From positions 8,854,501-8,918,500 of the forward strand of contig NC_134119.1 in assembly GCF_040939455.1 (NCBI RefSeq): a stretch of 64,000 nt of DNA, given 5' to 3'. Shown here piece by piece: positions 1-10,615 of the stretch. The number at the start of each line of letters is the position of its first letter. The first letter of the stretch is position 1. A model generated the notes under the pieces. It was not told the DNA's origin. It searched no databases and saw nothing but the letters and a program-made list of their open reading frames with translations. A program made the translations under genes and the position numbers. The stretch is from Microcebus murinus. Taxonomy: Eukaryota; Chordata; Mammalia; Primates; Cheirogaleidae.

Positions 1-1110
1 GAGGTCTCTGCTTTTATGGGTGAATACCTATTGGGAAAACCAGAAATTAATAAGGAAACAAAACAATTAGAGAATTTCGAAGATGGAAAGATGAGGCCCT
101 CCATGGGAAATGAGGGAAAAGAGTTTTCTTAAAGAAGGAGACGGCAAGTTAATGGCTTTGGGTGGGTGGAAAGAAAGAAACAAGGTGCACTGAAGGAAGG
201 GACAGGTGCTTAGGGCTGGAGCCACATGAGCTTGGGAAAGTGGGAGGAGTTAGAACCTGGGACCGAGCAGGGGCCGTATCAGCTAGGACCTTAGAGGTCA
301 CAGGAAAGAGTTGGTATTTATGAAAGGTTATGAGAAGCCATTGAAGGGATTTAAGCAGAGGAGTGACAAAATCTCACACGCATGTTAGAAATCATCATTT
401 TGGTGCTGGTTGAAATTGCCCGGAGTGGAATGCATGGCTAGAGATCAGGTTGTTGCTGGTTCATTCGGATAAGAGAGAGTCTCCACCCAAGAGCAGGGAA
501 GCCAGTGGCTCCACAAATCCAGGCGGTACAGCTCCGAGTCTCAGAAATGAATGCCCAGAGTACTCAAAAGGTCAGCTGGCAGCAATCCTGGATAGATTGG
601 AATCAGCCAGGTAAAAGAGAGCCAGGAGACCCAGACAGAGGCAACATGAAACGGCCCAGAGCCAACATCAAATCTCTCTGAAGAGGATGGGACCCCCCAG
701 GGAGCTGCGTTACTGAAGGTCAAAGTTCCAGAGAGAGCACCGGGTAGGATATTGACTTAACAGAGGTCTCCGACCTTCACAGGCCTTTCATCTCGGGCAG
801 CAGAGACCCTTAAGGTCGGCTCCACCCCTTCAACATCTCTCTCTCTGGGCTTAAAGAAACAAACCAGGGCTTCACAGTGATCTCTGACCTCTTGGAGGCA
901 GGAAATCATATTCATAAATTTGACATACCCATGTTCTGGTCAGAGGAAGGTCAGCGCTGGGATTACTTTTTCGAAAGCCTGGCTGGGTCCCCCTACCCCT
1001 GTCTGCAACGTGGCATCCCGAGTCTGTGCTTCATTGGCTCAGCGGACTTGGCATTCCGCCACAAACCTGGCACTCGGAAATTTGAATGACTGATACGAGG
1101 AGAGCAGAAG
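1..1110. other. Non-coding; possible old L2-like fragment at left edge
   Basis: No gene is seen. Roughly 1-400 has the purine-rich wording ('gagaagccattgaagggatttaagcag') that recurs downstream of antisense L2-like copies at 14.1 kb and 62.2 kb, so it is probably the same old repeat class cut by the window edge. From 450 to 1110 I recognise nothing specific. Short reading frames here have no coding character. Confidence 0.35.
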
Positions 1111-1122
1111 GGTAAGAATTGC

Positions 1123-1333
1123 CATGCTCCTCAGACTTTTTAAGCAGGGGGCCAGGTCACTGTCCCTCAGACTGTTGGAGAGTGTGGCTCACATTCCACA
1201 CATGCGCACTGTGGGCCCGGGACGAGTCGGCTGCTAAGCAGGACAGGCAGCGGCGGCAAAAGCATCCCGAGGGCTGGATAAATGTCCTCCATGGGCCGCA
1301 TGTGGCCCGAGGGCCGCAGTTTGAGGACCCCTG
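1123..1333 (+). mobile_element. GC-rich non-autonomous hAT-type DNA transposon
   Basis: A 211-bp element whose ends are imperfect inverted repeats: left 'ctcctcagacttttta', right 'gcagtttgaggacccctg'. The interior is GC- and CpG-rich ('ggcccgggacgagtcggctg', 'cggcggcaaaagcatcccga'), unlike its AT-rich surroundings. The CAGGGGTCCTCAAAC-type end is typical of hAT elements. It looks better preserved than the MIR/L2 copies nearby, so it is probably younger. No convincing 8-bp target duplication was found. The two overlapping 105-121 codon frames here are accidental. Confidence 0.65.
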
Positions 1334-1740
1334 GACTCTAAGGGATAGTTTGAGATTTAGCATTCTTCTTCTAGATATCCAGGCTCCAGAAATAGTAACA
1401 GAAGTGCCCACGGATATCTGTGCAATGCTGTCCAAGAGACGTTTTGGAGTATGTTTTCCCAGTCTTGTAAACAATACAATGTAAAATTATAGACATCTGT
1501 CTGTGTGTGTAAATGTAGATGTGTGTCTAGGAAAGTTCTAGAAGTATACATTTTTGGACAGGGGGAGGAGGAATTCCATATTTTACTCTAAATAATATTG
1601 TACTAGGCTGAAGCATATGAAATTGTCACTTTTGTAAGTAGAAAATGACCCAAGATTGACAGTTTCATATGGTGAATTCTAAAAAACAAAAATTAAGTTT
1701 TAGAGAGGTAGGATAATGAGATTGCTCAAATAAGGGGCTC
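1334..1740. other. Unique non-coding sequence
   Basis: No gene or recognisable repeat is seen. The stretch contains a short TG-rich run (1499-1530) and AT-rich unique sequence. Confidence 0.4.
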
Positions 1741-1955
1741 TGGAGCCAGGCAGCATGATCTTCAGAGCTAATTCTGCTTCTTGCGGTTTAACCTTGGGCA
1801 AATTGCTTCACATCTCTGTGCCTTTGTTTTCTCACTTAAAAAATGGGGATAGTAGTACTTAGCTCAGAGTACTGCTGTGTGGATTAAATGAATTACATGG
1901 AAAGTGCTTATAACTGTGCCATTACAAGCCTTCAATCAGTGGTAGTCTATTAATT
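1741..1955 (+). repeat. MIR SINE
   Basis: The order of MIR landmarks is kept: 'ggctctggagccaggcagc', 'accttgggcaaattgcttca', 'ctctgtgcctttgttttctc', 'aaaaaatggggatagtagta', 'ggattaaatgaattacatg'. It is nearly full length and diverged, as expected for this old mammalian SINE. Confidence 0.85.
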
Positions 1956-2940
1956 TTTCAAAGCATCTATCATTAGCTTTGAAATAATTTTTTTTTTTGT
2001 AGAAAAAGAAAAGGATCTATCTAGAGAATCCTAGAAAAACTCTTTCCTTCTAGTTATGAGAGATAATTCCAGGTGGATTCTCTTCTAGTAATTTCCTACA
2101 GTCTAGGTCAATGCCTCCACCCCTGGCATGGCTTGGTGACAGCATGTTGCCCAGTGCCAGGCACAATGATTACTCTTAATGAATCCCCTATTTCCTGAAT
2201 TTCCTTAATCTTTTTTCACACTAGTGATTCCCCTCCCCCATTACTATTTATTTATGTGGCATCTTTCTGCTCTTTTAATTATATCACTAACATATTTGTA
2301 AACTCATTCATTATCCACCCCCCCCTCCTTCTTCCTGCACTGCTCTAAATATAACCACGGAAACAAAACAATGCAGTGCCACAAACAAAGGAACCTCAGC
2401 AGGGTAAGCAGAACCCCTCCAGTAGGTCTTGAGTCAACTGCTATTTCTTGTTTTCATGTTTTATAAAACAGCCCATGGCTCTCACAATGGACAGGGAGGG
2501 AACCCTGATTAAATGGTATGCATTTCTTTAAAAGGGAATTAAAAGCCATGCAAAGGTTTGTACTCAACCACATTAGGATACTCAGGAACAAAGTTGCCTG
2601 GGTGGTTTCCAGTTTGGATGCATAGTTTCTGAATCTGCAATGACTCACTTGCCCAGGAAAGAATTGCTCGCCTGGCTAATTGCTTAATCAGCCAGCCATT
2701 TGCACCCCCCCTCCCCTGCCCACTCAACTCTTGGATGGAAAACTGGGCTATGTTTTAAAGGTGGGGAATGGGGTGGGATAGGAAGGTAATTAGAGGTATT
2801 TAGAAATGAGTGTACAGTTGAAAAACAGAAATTATATAAAGATGCTTGAAGCACTAAAGTTTTGGCTGATTTTCCTTGAAATCACTGAAAATAATAATAA
2901 CAATAATAGTATTTTTATTTTATTTAGAATGGCTGCAAAC
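1956..2940. other. Unique AT-rich non-coding sequence
   Basis: No gene and no repeat family I can name. It includes a poly-T run near 1989, a poly-C run near 2320 and ATA/AAT-rich microsatellite-like sequence at 2890-2925. Confidence 0.4.
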
Positions 2941-3345
2941 AATAACAATATTTATTGCATGTCCACTAGTTGACACACACTGTCCATGGTAAACGAAACA
3001 GCCTGAGCCCTGCCCTTGTGGTCGTGTATGCCAGGGGTGGAAGTAGGGGAAAAACAGGTAAATGAATACCTAAAATTATTTCAACTTCTGCAAATTCTAT
3101 AGGGGAATTAATCAGTGCAGGGAGTGTGCAATAGAGGTTAACTGGAGGTCAGAGACGTTCTCAGGGAGGTGACATTGGGGTGGAGGCCTGAAGCATGAGC
3201 CGGTGTGAGAGAAGCCAGAGGAGGAATCTAGGCAGAGGGTGACAAACTTTGCCACTCCCCCCCCCCACCCTAGGCTATGGAAGGGTTTGTATTGGAGACA
3301 CAGAAAGGAGTCTGGTAGCTGCTGCAGGCTACTACATAGCATACT
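2941..3345 (-). repeat. L2-like LINE fragment (antisense)
   Basis: It begins with 'tttattgcatgtccacta' and continues through 'gagccctgcccttgtgg', the antisense L2 3' end pattern (life-cycle words 'ttattgagcacctactatg...ccctgccctcatgga'). The purine-rich tail ('ggaggcctgaagcatgagcc', 'agaggaggaatctaggcagag') is like that after other antisense L2-like copies in this window. Confidence 0.55.
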
Positions 3346-3594
3346 GCTAGTTTATCGAGTCTCAGAAACAGAATGGACTTTGTAAGAAAACTAAGGACAA
3401 AAAGGAAAAATAACTTGCCTCTGATACATCCAACTCGTGGATGACTAAGACTTGGTGAGAACCCAAACCAAACTGTAACCCTAAATAGTAGGCAAAAGCC
3501 TTTGTCTTTCTATTGTCAAAATGGAGCACGCTGAACACACACAGTTTACACTGCAGCTTATATGCATAGGTTTTTCCAGTACATGAGCTTTGGG

Positions 3595-3780
3595 GTAATT
3601 TGGGGTTCACGATCTGATCCTGGTTCTTCCCAGCGTCTGACTGTCAGTTTGTCCCTTAACTTCCCTGAGTCTCATCTAGAGAACCCCATACAGTGTCACG
3701 TGAGGTCATCAGGCAAAGTTCAGACCAGTACCTGGCACACAGCAAATATGCAAAATGTTAACCACCATCACCATTATTAT
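3595..3780 (+). repeat. MIR SINE fragment
   Basis: MIR-like order: 'gatcctggttcttccc', 'tgtcccttaacttccctgag', 'agtacctggcacacagcaaa', ending in a CAT/TTA-rich tail. Strongly diverged. Confidence 0.65.
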
Positions 3781-4024
3781 CATCGTTATTTCGTTGGTAT
3801 TCCCTCCGCCTCCGTGGTAATGGTATCCATTCTAGAAGACTGTACTGTACATCACTTTATATCCCGTCTACCAATGGAGAAGGGGCTGTGTGGAATAACA
3901 AACGGCTTTACAACCCAAACATTTGCTCATTTATCACAGCGCCAACGATACATCAAGTACTGCAGGAGGAGTGGCGAAAACAAAGAGTTTTAAAGCGATG
4001 ATAAATACATTGTGTCATGCTTGG

Positions 4025-4215
4025 TGTCAGCGTCAGGGGATTGAGACTTGAATCTGTGAATTATTAACTACGTGATACCAGGCAACTTACTTCACTTTGC
4101 AGAGTCTCGGGGTTCACATCTGGACAATGGGGACAACTCGACCCCTGTAGCATTGCTGTGACATACTTCAGATGGCTAGATGCCTCTAAGCACCGACTCC
4201 AGGCTTTGGAATATA
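4025..4215 (+). repeat. MIR SINE fragment
   Basis: MIR landmarks 'gagacttgaatctgtg', 'ataccaggcaacttacttca', 'ctggacaatggggacaac', 'atgcctctaagcaccg' in the right order. Diverged copy. Confidence 0.6.
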
Positions 4216-4259
4216 GTGACAGCTCCTGGTTGCTAGTTTGGATTGGCCTTGGCACTGAA

Positions 4260-6950
4260 GATGCAAACATTTGAGGAGATAGATGGACACAAGAGGTAAA
4301 CAACTTGAAGAGGTTCTTTGTAAGATAAGCACAGTGGAGGTGCTAATTCCCTCCTTCCCCATCCTCCCCAGGAAAGTGACTACAGAGATTCTCGAGCTGG
4401 TTCTGAAAGGACGGAGAGGGATTTTTCTCAGTACATGGAGGAAGGCGCTTCTGATGGCAAAAACAGCGTGTGCAAAGGCGAGGAAGCTCGCAACAAAATG
4501 GCTTACTGGGGAAATGCTGAGTAACCTGGAACAGCTGTTTTGTGCATTGGAGGACAGCGAAATGGAAGTCGAGAAGCGGGACAGAGAAGGTCGTAATTCC
4601 TTCCCAAAGAATGTGTGCCCGTGCCCATGCTCCCCAAGTTGACCTGCAGCAGCATCTATATCGCTGTCCGAAAAGATTTTCAGTCTTGAGCAAACTATTT
4701 TTCTTTTCTTCCCAACAGTTGAGATGGAAACAAAAATGTTGTGTGTCAGAAGCCCAATACATACGGACGACCTTGTGGATGTCGGATGTTAAATGCCAAA
4801 GCACAACGTGAGATTCCATTTCCATACAGATCCAGGGAGTCCCAGCGTTGGCCGGACTCCCCATCCCATCAGTCACATGGTGACATTCAAGTGCATTAAG
4901 CCATGCTTGATGACTGAAATGTTATTTTGGGAAAATCCCAGGGAAATAAAACTGCAGCCAAAGCAGAAGGCATAATAATGCTTTTGGAAAGTAAACTGGA
5001 GGAAGTTTATCCTCAGGTATAGAAAGGAGAGTTCATCAGGGTCACCACAATTACCCAGGCATGTCAGAATAAAATAGGAGCAAAACCCTCCCCCGAACTG
5101 GTGGCAGTTGATGACTAACACATCCTCACCACGACTCAACCGGCCACTCAGCTGACATGACCCAGGATCCGCATACAACACCCTTCTTGAATTTAATGAT
5201 CTCATTTAAGGGCTGACAAACATACTGTTTTTCCAAGGGGCTACGAACGGCCCTCCCTTTTCCTCAACCAATGTAATTATTCCCCCAACTTGAAGCAATA
5301 GTAGTGAAAGCACTTTTTGTTTCTCCAATCCTCCAGTTGAACCCCCAGGCTAAGATTTTTTTTGTGTGTGAGGCATTGTTCATGCACAGTGGCATAGAAT
5401 TTCATTTGCCAGGTTTCAAGTATTAAGAGCACAACACAAAATCTAAGCAATTTTAGACATGTGTCAATCTCAAATAAAAAAAGGCTTTGTGCTGGCACAG
5501 GATGTCAGTGCTTGAATTAAAGAGATGGAGAATTTCCCTGAGCGAGAGCTGTACATGCTGACATAATACATTGTTAAGGCTCTGTGTTACGATACAACCA
5601 ATATGTTTTAATAATTTATTGGTATTTATTTAACACACAATACTGTCATACCAAATCTAAACCAAGAGGTCTAGGTTCCTCATTGATTCATGTGCATGGC
5701 TCTTATCAGCATCATTAGATGCTGCCTTGGAAAATTCTTCTGCGTGTGATAAAATCGCAGAAGGGCATTTTGGAAACTTCATTAGGGTTGCCTTCTGATA
5801 TCACCTTCTGGGGACTCTGGATAGGATATTGCTGAAGAGGATTTAATGTGCCTTTGTCTTTTTCTTTCTTTATTTATCAGACTTTATCTCCCTATGAATC
5901 ACTGCTCTAAGAGTTAATCGCATTCGAACACTTACTCAAAATCTAGCCAGCTAAGAGAATGCCACAGGCTGATGCAGAAACTGCTGGATACAGAATCTAG
6001 GTTGAATTCTTCTGGACTGCCTTAATCATTAATTCATCTGCTTAAGGATTCATTCATCTTTATTTCACCATCGCCTAATGAGGATAATGGAGACTATCAA
6101 AATCTAAAGGCTAATCATTTTTTTTTGAAAGTGAGTATTTGATAATTATTAATTAATAATAATGTCAACAATAACCTTAATTTTCCAGGTATTCCCCCTA
6201 GAGATTTACATTTTAATTATACTTGCCATAAGGACAAATGAAGTCCCCCAGAATTAAGCTTTGGTTTACAATTTTCAAATCACAGGAGCAAGGAGAAGCT
6301 ATCTTCATGTAAAAATAATCAGACTTTTTTTTTTTTTGAAGAGCCTCAAATGGCAGAGATGAAGAGAGAATAAATACAGCTGATGAAATTTAGTGTGACA
6401 TCAGTAATTCTCAAAGGGACTCCACACCATAGAGTTTGCTAGTACGGATGCTCGTCGCTTTTATGGAGGTGACAGGCCTGACCTGTGAGGTACTAGTAAC
6501 ACCCAGGACAGACTAGAAATGTCACAAACTACTAACAGTTACTACACGAGATAGAAAAGGATGTATCTAAAAAGGGGTGGCTCTTCAAAACTGGCTTAAA
6601 CCTGTTTTAAAGTTTCTATTTTTTTTTTTTTTTTTTAAGAAATCCATCTTCCTTCTTTATGGAACCTGGAATTAATTTATAAAAATTTTAAAAACTATAA
6701 TTGACTTAAGATTTTGTTTTAGACTGGACTATTTTATTTCAATGTTATATAAACTTAATTCTAACTTATGTTATTTAAAAACTGAGGGAGTTATCAGCTC
6801 ATGTACCTGAAAAGTCCAGGGAGCAAGTTTCAGGCATAGCTTAATCCAGGTGCTCAAATGATGACAATGAGAACCTGGATCTCTGTCTCTCAGTTTCTTT
6901 CTTCTCTACGTTTCTCTAAGTTGGCTTCATTATCAGTGTCAGTGGAAATG
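4260..6950. other. Long repeat-free tract, candidate conserved non-coding DNA
   Basis: About 2.7 kb with no recognisable repeat and no gene. The 119- and 177-codon frames near 4.3-4.9 kb run on opposite strands over the same bases and show no family resemblance, so I treat them as chance. The 5560-6140 part is AT-rich with homeobox- and GATA-like words ('taataatttattgg', 'cttatcagc'), the look of a conserved regulatory element. The 6120-6700 part has several poly-A/T runs. Confidence 0.35.
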
Positions 6951-6959
6951 AAGATGAAC

Positions 6960-7578
6960 TCTATAAAATAATTTAAGGAGATTTCTTCTGAGCCAAACTT
7001 GAGGACCATGACCAGGAGCCACACCCAAGAAGGCTTGAGCAAGTGGACTCACTGTGGCTGGGTTACAGTTTGGTTTTATACATTTCAGGGAGACAGGAAT
7101 TACAAGTAAAGTCATAAATCAGTACATGGAAGGCATACGTTGGTTTGGCCCAAAAAGGTGGGACATCTCAAAGCAGGAGATTACATATCACAGGTAAGTT
7201 TAGGGATTAAGGCAGGACAACTTGAAGTGAGAGTCATAGGTAGATTTGGGGATTCTTTAGTTGACAATTGGCTGAAAGAGTTAGCCTTTGTCTAAAAGAC
7301 TAGGAATCAGTGGGAAGGAATGCTTAAGATAAGGGTCTTCTATGTTTTGTGTGATGCTACACCAGAATCAGGATGGGAAGTAAACTACATCATAAAAGCC
7401 TGTTTACTGAGATTTTATCATTTGTAGGCGTGAGTCACCAGGCCCCCTTAGAAAGGAACTTTTTGGACAAAGAAAAAGATCAGAGTTCAGTCCCCATCAG
7501 GGAGGGTATTTCTTCCCCGTGTAGAATAATCGGAGGCATCAGACTTATCCATTATCAACTTTGTATCTGGTGGATTGA
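6960..7578 (-). repeat. Ancient endogenous-retrovirus LTR fragment, family uncertain
   Basis: Landmarks 'tctgagccaaacttgaggacc', 'ggctgggttacagtttggttt', 'tatacatttcagggagacagg', 'ggtttggcccaaaaaggtgg' resemble mammalian ERV LTR sequence (MER4/ERV1 group in style). I cannot name the subfamily. No coding remnant is seen. Confidence 0.45.
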
Positions 7579-7582
7579 GAAC

Positions 7583-7979
7583 CTGTTTTGGGTTGAATTA
7601 TGGCCCCCTCAAAATTTCCAACCAGATCTCAGAATGTGATCTTATTTGAAAACAGAGTCATTGCAGATGTTAAAGAGTTAACATGAGGAATCACCGCAGT
7701 ACACTGGAGTAGCTGGGCCCCTGAGCCAATATGACTGGTGTCCTTATCAAAAGGGGACATGTGGGCACAGGCATGCCCGCCCGAGGACTCCAGAAGAAAG
7801 CCACGTAAACCTTGAGTCATGCTGCCGCAAGCCAAGGAAACACAGAGGTTGGGAGAGAGGCCTGCCAGAGGTTTTGATTTGGGACCTTTGGCCTCTAAAA
7901 TTGTGAGATAATAAGCCCTTGTTGTTGAAGCTGCTCAGCTCGTGGTGCCCCGTACAGCAGCCCTAGGAACTCGATACAT
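7583..7979 (+). repeat. MLT1-class (MaLR) solitary LTR
   Basis: It runs from 'tgttttgggttgaattatgg' to 'agccctaggaactcgataca', both ends matching this mammalian LTR class, with the internal landmarks 'tgtgatcttatttgaaaaca', 'gccaatatgactggtgtcct' and 'ttgtgagataataagccc'. About 397 bp, so close to full length. No internal retroviral part is attached. Confidence 0.7.
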
Positions 7980-8450
7980 GGTTCTTTCCAAGGGTTCCGT
8001 ACGGCATCCTGAGATTCACCCCAGCTGGCTGGATTTAGACCACGTTGATCGCTGCGGCCAGGTGAATGGTTGGGTGGGTCTGACTCACATGCCCAGTCTG
8101 GAGCCGGGAATGGACTCAGCTCTGCCCTATCTATTGTGCACACAGAGCTAGCAAAGAGTAGCTCTCCAAAGGAGTGCCCAGGTGCTATCACGAGAGAAGA
8201 GGGGGCAGGCACAAACAAACACTGTCCACTAAATGAATTCATCTGAGAAGAGAGAAAACGAGCTTATTTTAGCTCGGAGTGCCCTTTGCCTTAGTGGTCA
8301 CCATCTCCTGCCTCGTATGCCTGGCAACCCCCTACCCATCGGTCCCAAGGATGGGCGTCCCCTCTGGGAAGGCGTCTCTGAGTCCCTCTGACAAAACTGA
8401 GAATTGCCCTGCGTAGGCCCCATCCCACAGCTTGGCATAACAATCGCAAT
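7980..8450. other. Unique non-coding sequence
   Basis: Moderately CpG-containing sequence after the LTR ('gttccgtacggcatc', 'gttgatcgctgcggcc'). No gene or repeat recognised. Frames up to 115 codons overlap the LTR end and look accidental. Confidence 0.35.
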
Positions 8451-8454
8451 GAAC

Positions 8455-8695
8455 CTTTCTGCAGTGCTTAGGACGTGCACGCCGCAGTGCTAAGCTATTC
8501 ATTTCATTTGACCCTGATCGTAGCACAATGAGGTAAATACTATCTTATCTCCATTTTATAGATGAGGAAAGAGGAAGTGAAGTAACTTTCCCCAAATCAT
8601 ATAACTAATAAGTGCTAAGTGCCAGAACTAAAATTTGAATCGAACGTGTTTAGCTCTAGGTCCATGCTCTGTACCAGTTCATCATACTGCATCGG
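8455..8695 (-). repeat. MIR SINE (antisense)
   Basis: Antisense MIR landmarks in order: 'catttgaccctgatcgtagc', 'aatgaggtaaatactatctt', 'ccattttatagatgaggaaa', 'tcatataactaataagtgc', 'aaatttgaatcgaac'. Confidence 0.8.
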
Positions 8696-9379
8696 GCAGC
8701 CGTTCATTCTCCTGCTTTCTCCCCATACCCGCCTTTTTCTATGAAGTCAGCACTTCTCCAATGTGGCACATGTGCATGTATCACTGGCGGAATTCACAGT
8801 GATTTTAGATTTTAAACATTTAATCTTAAAAACTATTAATAGTTATATATAATGTATTGGTTTTTGTGGACATTTTCACTTTATTTTCGGGGGAGGCTAT
8901 CTACTTTCTTAATTAAATGTATATAAGTAAAAAATGGTTAAAAATATGGTAAGAATATTATAGTATACATATTTTGTAAATATGCCAAAAATATTGAAGG
9001 TAGTATAGAAATAATTGAAGTTTGAGACCCGTATACTTAGACTGTAAGCTGTTTAAGAAATACATTGTATCTGCTATATTCTTAATGGGGGTGCCCAGGA
9101 CAGTGTGGGGCGTATGGTCGACACTCACCAAACACTTGCTGGATCATTTTGTATCGTCTTGGTCACTGATGATGTAAAATCCAGGACCATGACCACCTCC
9201 CTTGGATTCAGGACATTTAGTTATGTACAATAGCGGGGATGCTGTTCCTGCCATCATTACTGAAATTCAGCCAAGCACAGTCAGAATGGCCTGTCATCTG
9301 CTGGCTGTTATTTGGACAAAGTGCAATAAAAGTTGGGGTCTCAGTTCAATGCCAAATCTCTAGACAACTTTATATCTCA
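8696..9379. other. AT-rich sequence with an L2 fragment at about 9035-9150
   Basis: 8800-9020 is AT-rich and unique. At about 9035-9150 the words 'actgtaagctgtttaag', 'gtgcccaggacagtg' and 'ccaaacacttgctgga' follow the sense L2 3' end (chromosome-strand orientation). The rest is unassigned. Confidence 0.5.
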
Positions 9380-9392
9380 GAAATATATTATG

Positions 9393-9719
9393 GGCTGGGC
9401 GCAGGGGCTCACGCCTGTAACCCTAGCACTCTGGGAGGCCGAAGCGGGCGGATAGCTTGAAGTCAGGAGTTCGAAACCAGCCTGAGCAAGAGCAAGACCC
9501 CCTCTCTACTATAAATAGAAAGAAATTAATTGGCCAACTAATATATATAGAAAAAATTAGCCTGGCATGGTGGCACATGCCTGTAGTCCCAGCAACTCGG
9601 GAGGCTGAGGCAGGAGGATTGCTTGAGCCTGGGAGTTTGAGGTTGCTGTGAGCTAGGCTGATGCCACGGCACTCACTCTAGCCTGGGCAACAAAGTGAGA
9701 CTCTGTCTCAAAAAAAAAA
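9393..9719 (+). mobile_element. Alu SINE, lemur type, with 13-bp target duplication
   Basis: A full dimeric Alu from 'ggctgggcgcaggggctcac' to an A-tail, with RNA polymerase III box-like sequence in the left arm. Between the arms lies 'agaaattaattggccaacta' followed by an AT-rich stretch, which I associate with lemur Alus. It is bracketed by the perfect 13-bp direct repeat 'gaaatatattatg' at 9380-9392 and 9720-9732, so it inserted by target-primed reverse transcription and has been little altered since. The two reading frames over it are accidental. Confidence 0.95.
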
Positions 9720-9798
9720 GAAATATATTATGCCCATCACATATGCATTTTCCAAGAATGAGGAGTTTAACAGACAGAGTTTATTGTTCATGATATAC

Positions 9799-10124
9799 TT
9801 TTTTTTTTTTGAGACAGAGTCTCACTCTGTTGCCTAGGCTAGAGTGCGATGGCCTCAGCCTAGCTCACAGCAACCTCAAACTCCCAGGCTCAAGCAATCT
9901 TCTGCTTCAGCCTCCCGAGTAGCTGGGACTATAGGCATGCACCACCATGCCTGGCTAATTTTTTCTATATATTTTTAGTTGGCCAATTAATTTCTTCCTA
10001 TTTTTAGTAGAGACAGGGTCTCACTCTTGCTCAGGCTGGTCCTGAACTTCTGACCTCAAGCGATCCTCCCACCTCAGCCTCCCAGAGTGCTAGGATTACA
10101 GGTGTGAGCCACCACACCCGGACT
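9799..10124 (-). mobile_element. Alu SINE, lemur type (antisense)
   Basis: It begins with a poly-T run and ends 'gagccaccacacccgg'. The inter-arm segment 'agttggccaattaatttctt' is the reverse of the same lemur-type insertion as in the Alu 80 bp upstream. Flanking near-identical octamers 'tgatatac' (9791-9798) and 'taatatac' (10126-10133) are a likely target duplication. The two Alus face each other, giving an inverted pair about 80 bp apart. Confidence 0.95.
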
Positions 10125-10324
10125 GTAATATACTTCTTTGCACAACTAGCTTCTCTTCCCTTTTCAGAATAACTTCAGATGAGGTTTTCAATGAATAGGA
10201 GGAGTTCCAGTATCATAGCAGACTGTCTTTGCCATCTTAAAAGGTTTGAATTTGAGGCTGACAGAACTTAGAAAGCAAAGGGATTATTCTTTAACTTCTC
10301 TTACAAATATGTCTCTCTTAGAGC

Positions 10325-10520
10325 CATATCCTAACCCAGGCTGGTAAAGCGTAATGGAGAAGCGTATGAACTTGGGGAAGTTAATTAACTCCCCTGTGCC
10401 TCCTTAACTTTGTGTAAAATGTAGATTATAATAGACTTGTTGAAAGGATAAAATGAGTTAAAGTATGTAAAGCACTTAGTAATAATAGGTGTTGTTATTA
10501 TTACCATTTTTAATGCTGTT
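10325..10520 (+). repeat. MIR SINE fragment
   Basis: MIR landmarks 'aacttggggaagttaattaa', 'ctcccctgtgcctccttaac', 'ataaaatgagttaaagta', 'gtaaagcacttagtaataat' in order. Confidence 0.75.
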
Positions 10521-10615
10521 GTTCGACACTTAGGTTTCCTTAGATGTATTAGCAGATCAAACCAGCCTATGGTGAGATCCTTTTTAATGTCAGGCAATTT
10601 AGGGACATCGTTTCA

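Noticed and set aside
1119..1484. Overlapping 121- and 105-codon frames on opposite strands
   Set aside because: Both are explained by the GC-rich hAT element at 1123-1333.
4283..4876. 119-codon plus and 177-codon minus frames
   Set aside because: They overlap each other on opposite strands and neither shows a recognisable domain.
9239..9651. Two plus-strand frames
   Set aside because: They lie largely in the Alu at 9393-9719; such frames are common in Alu sequence.
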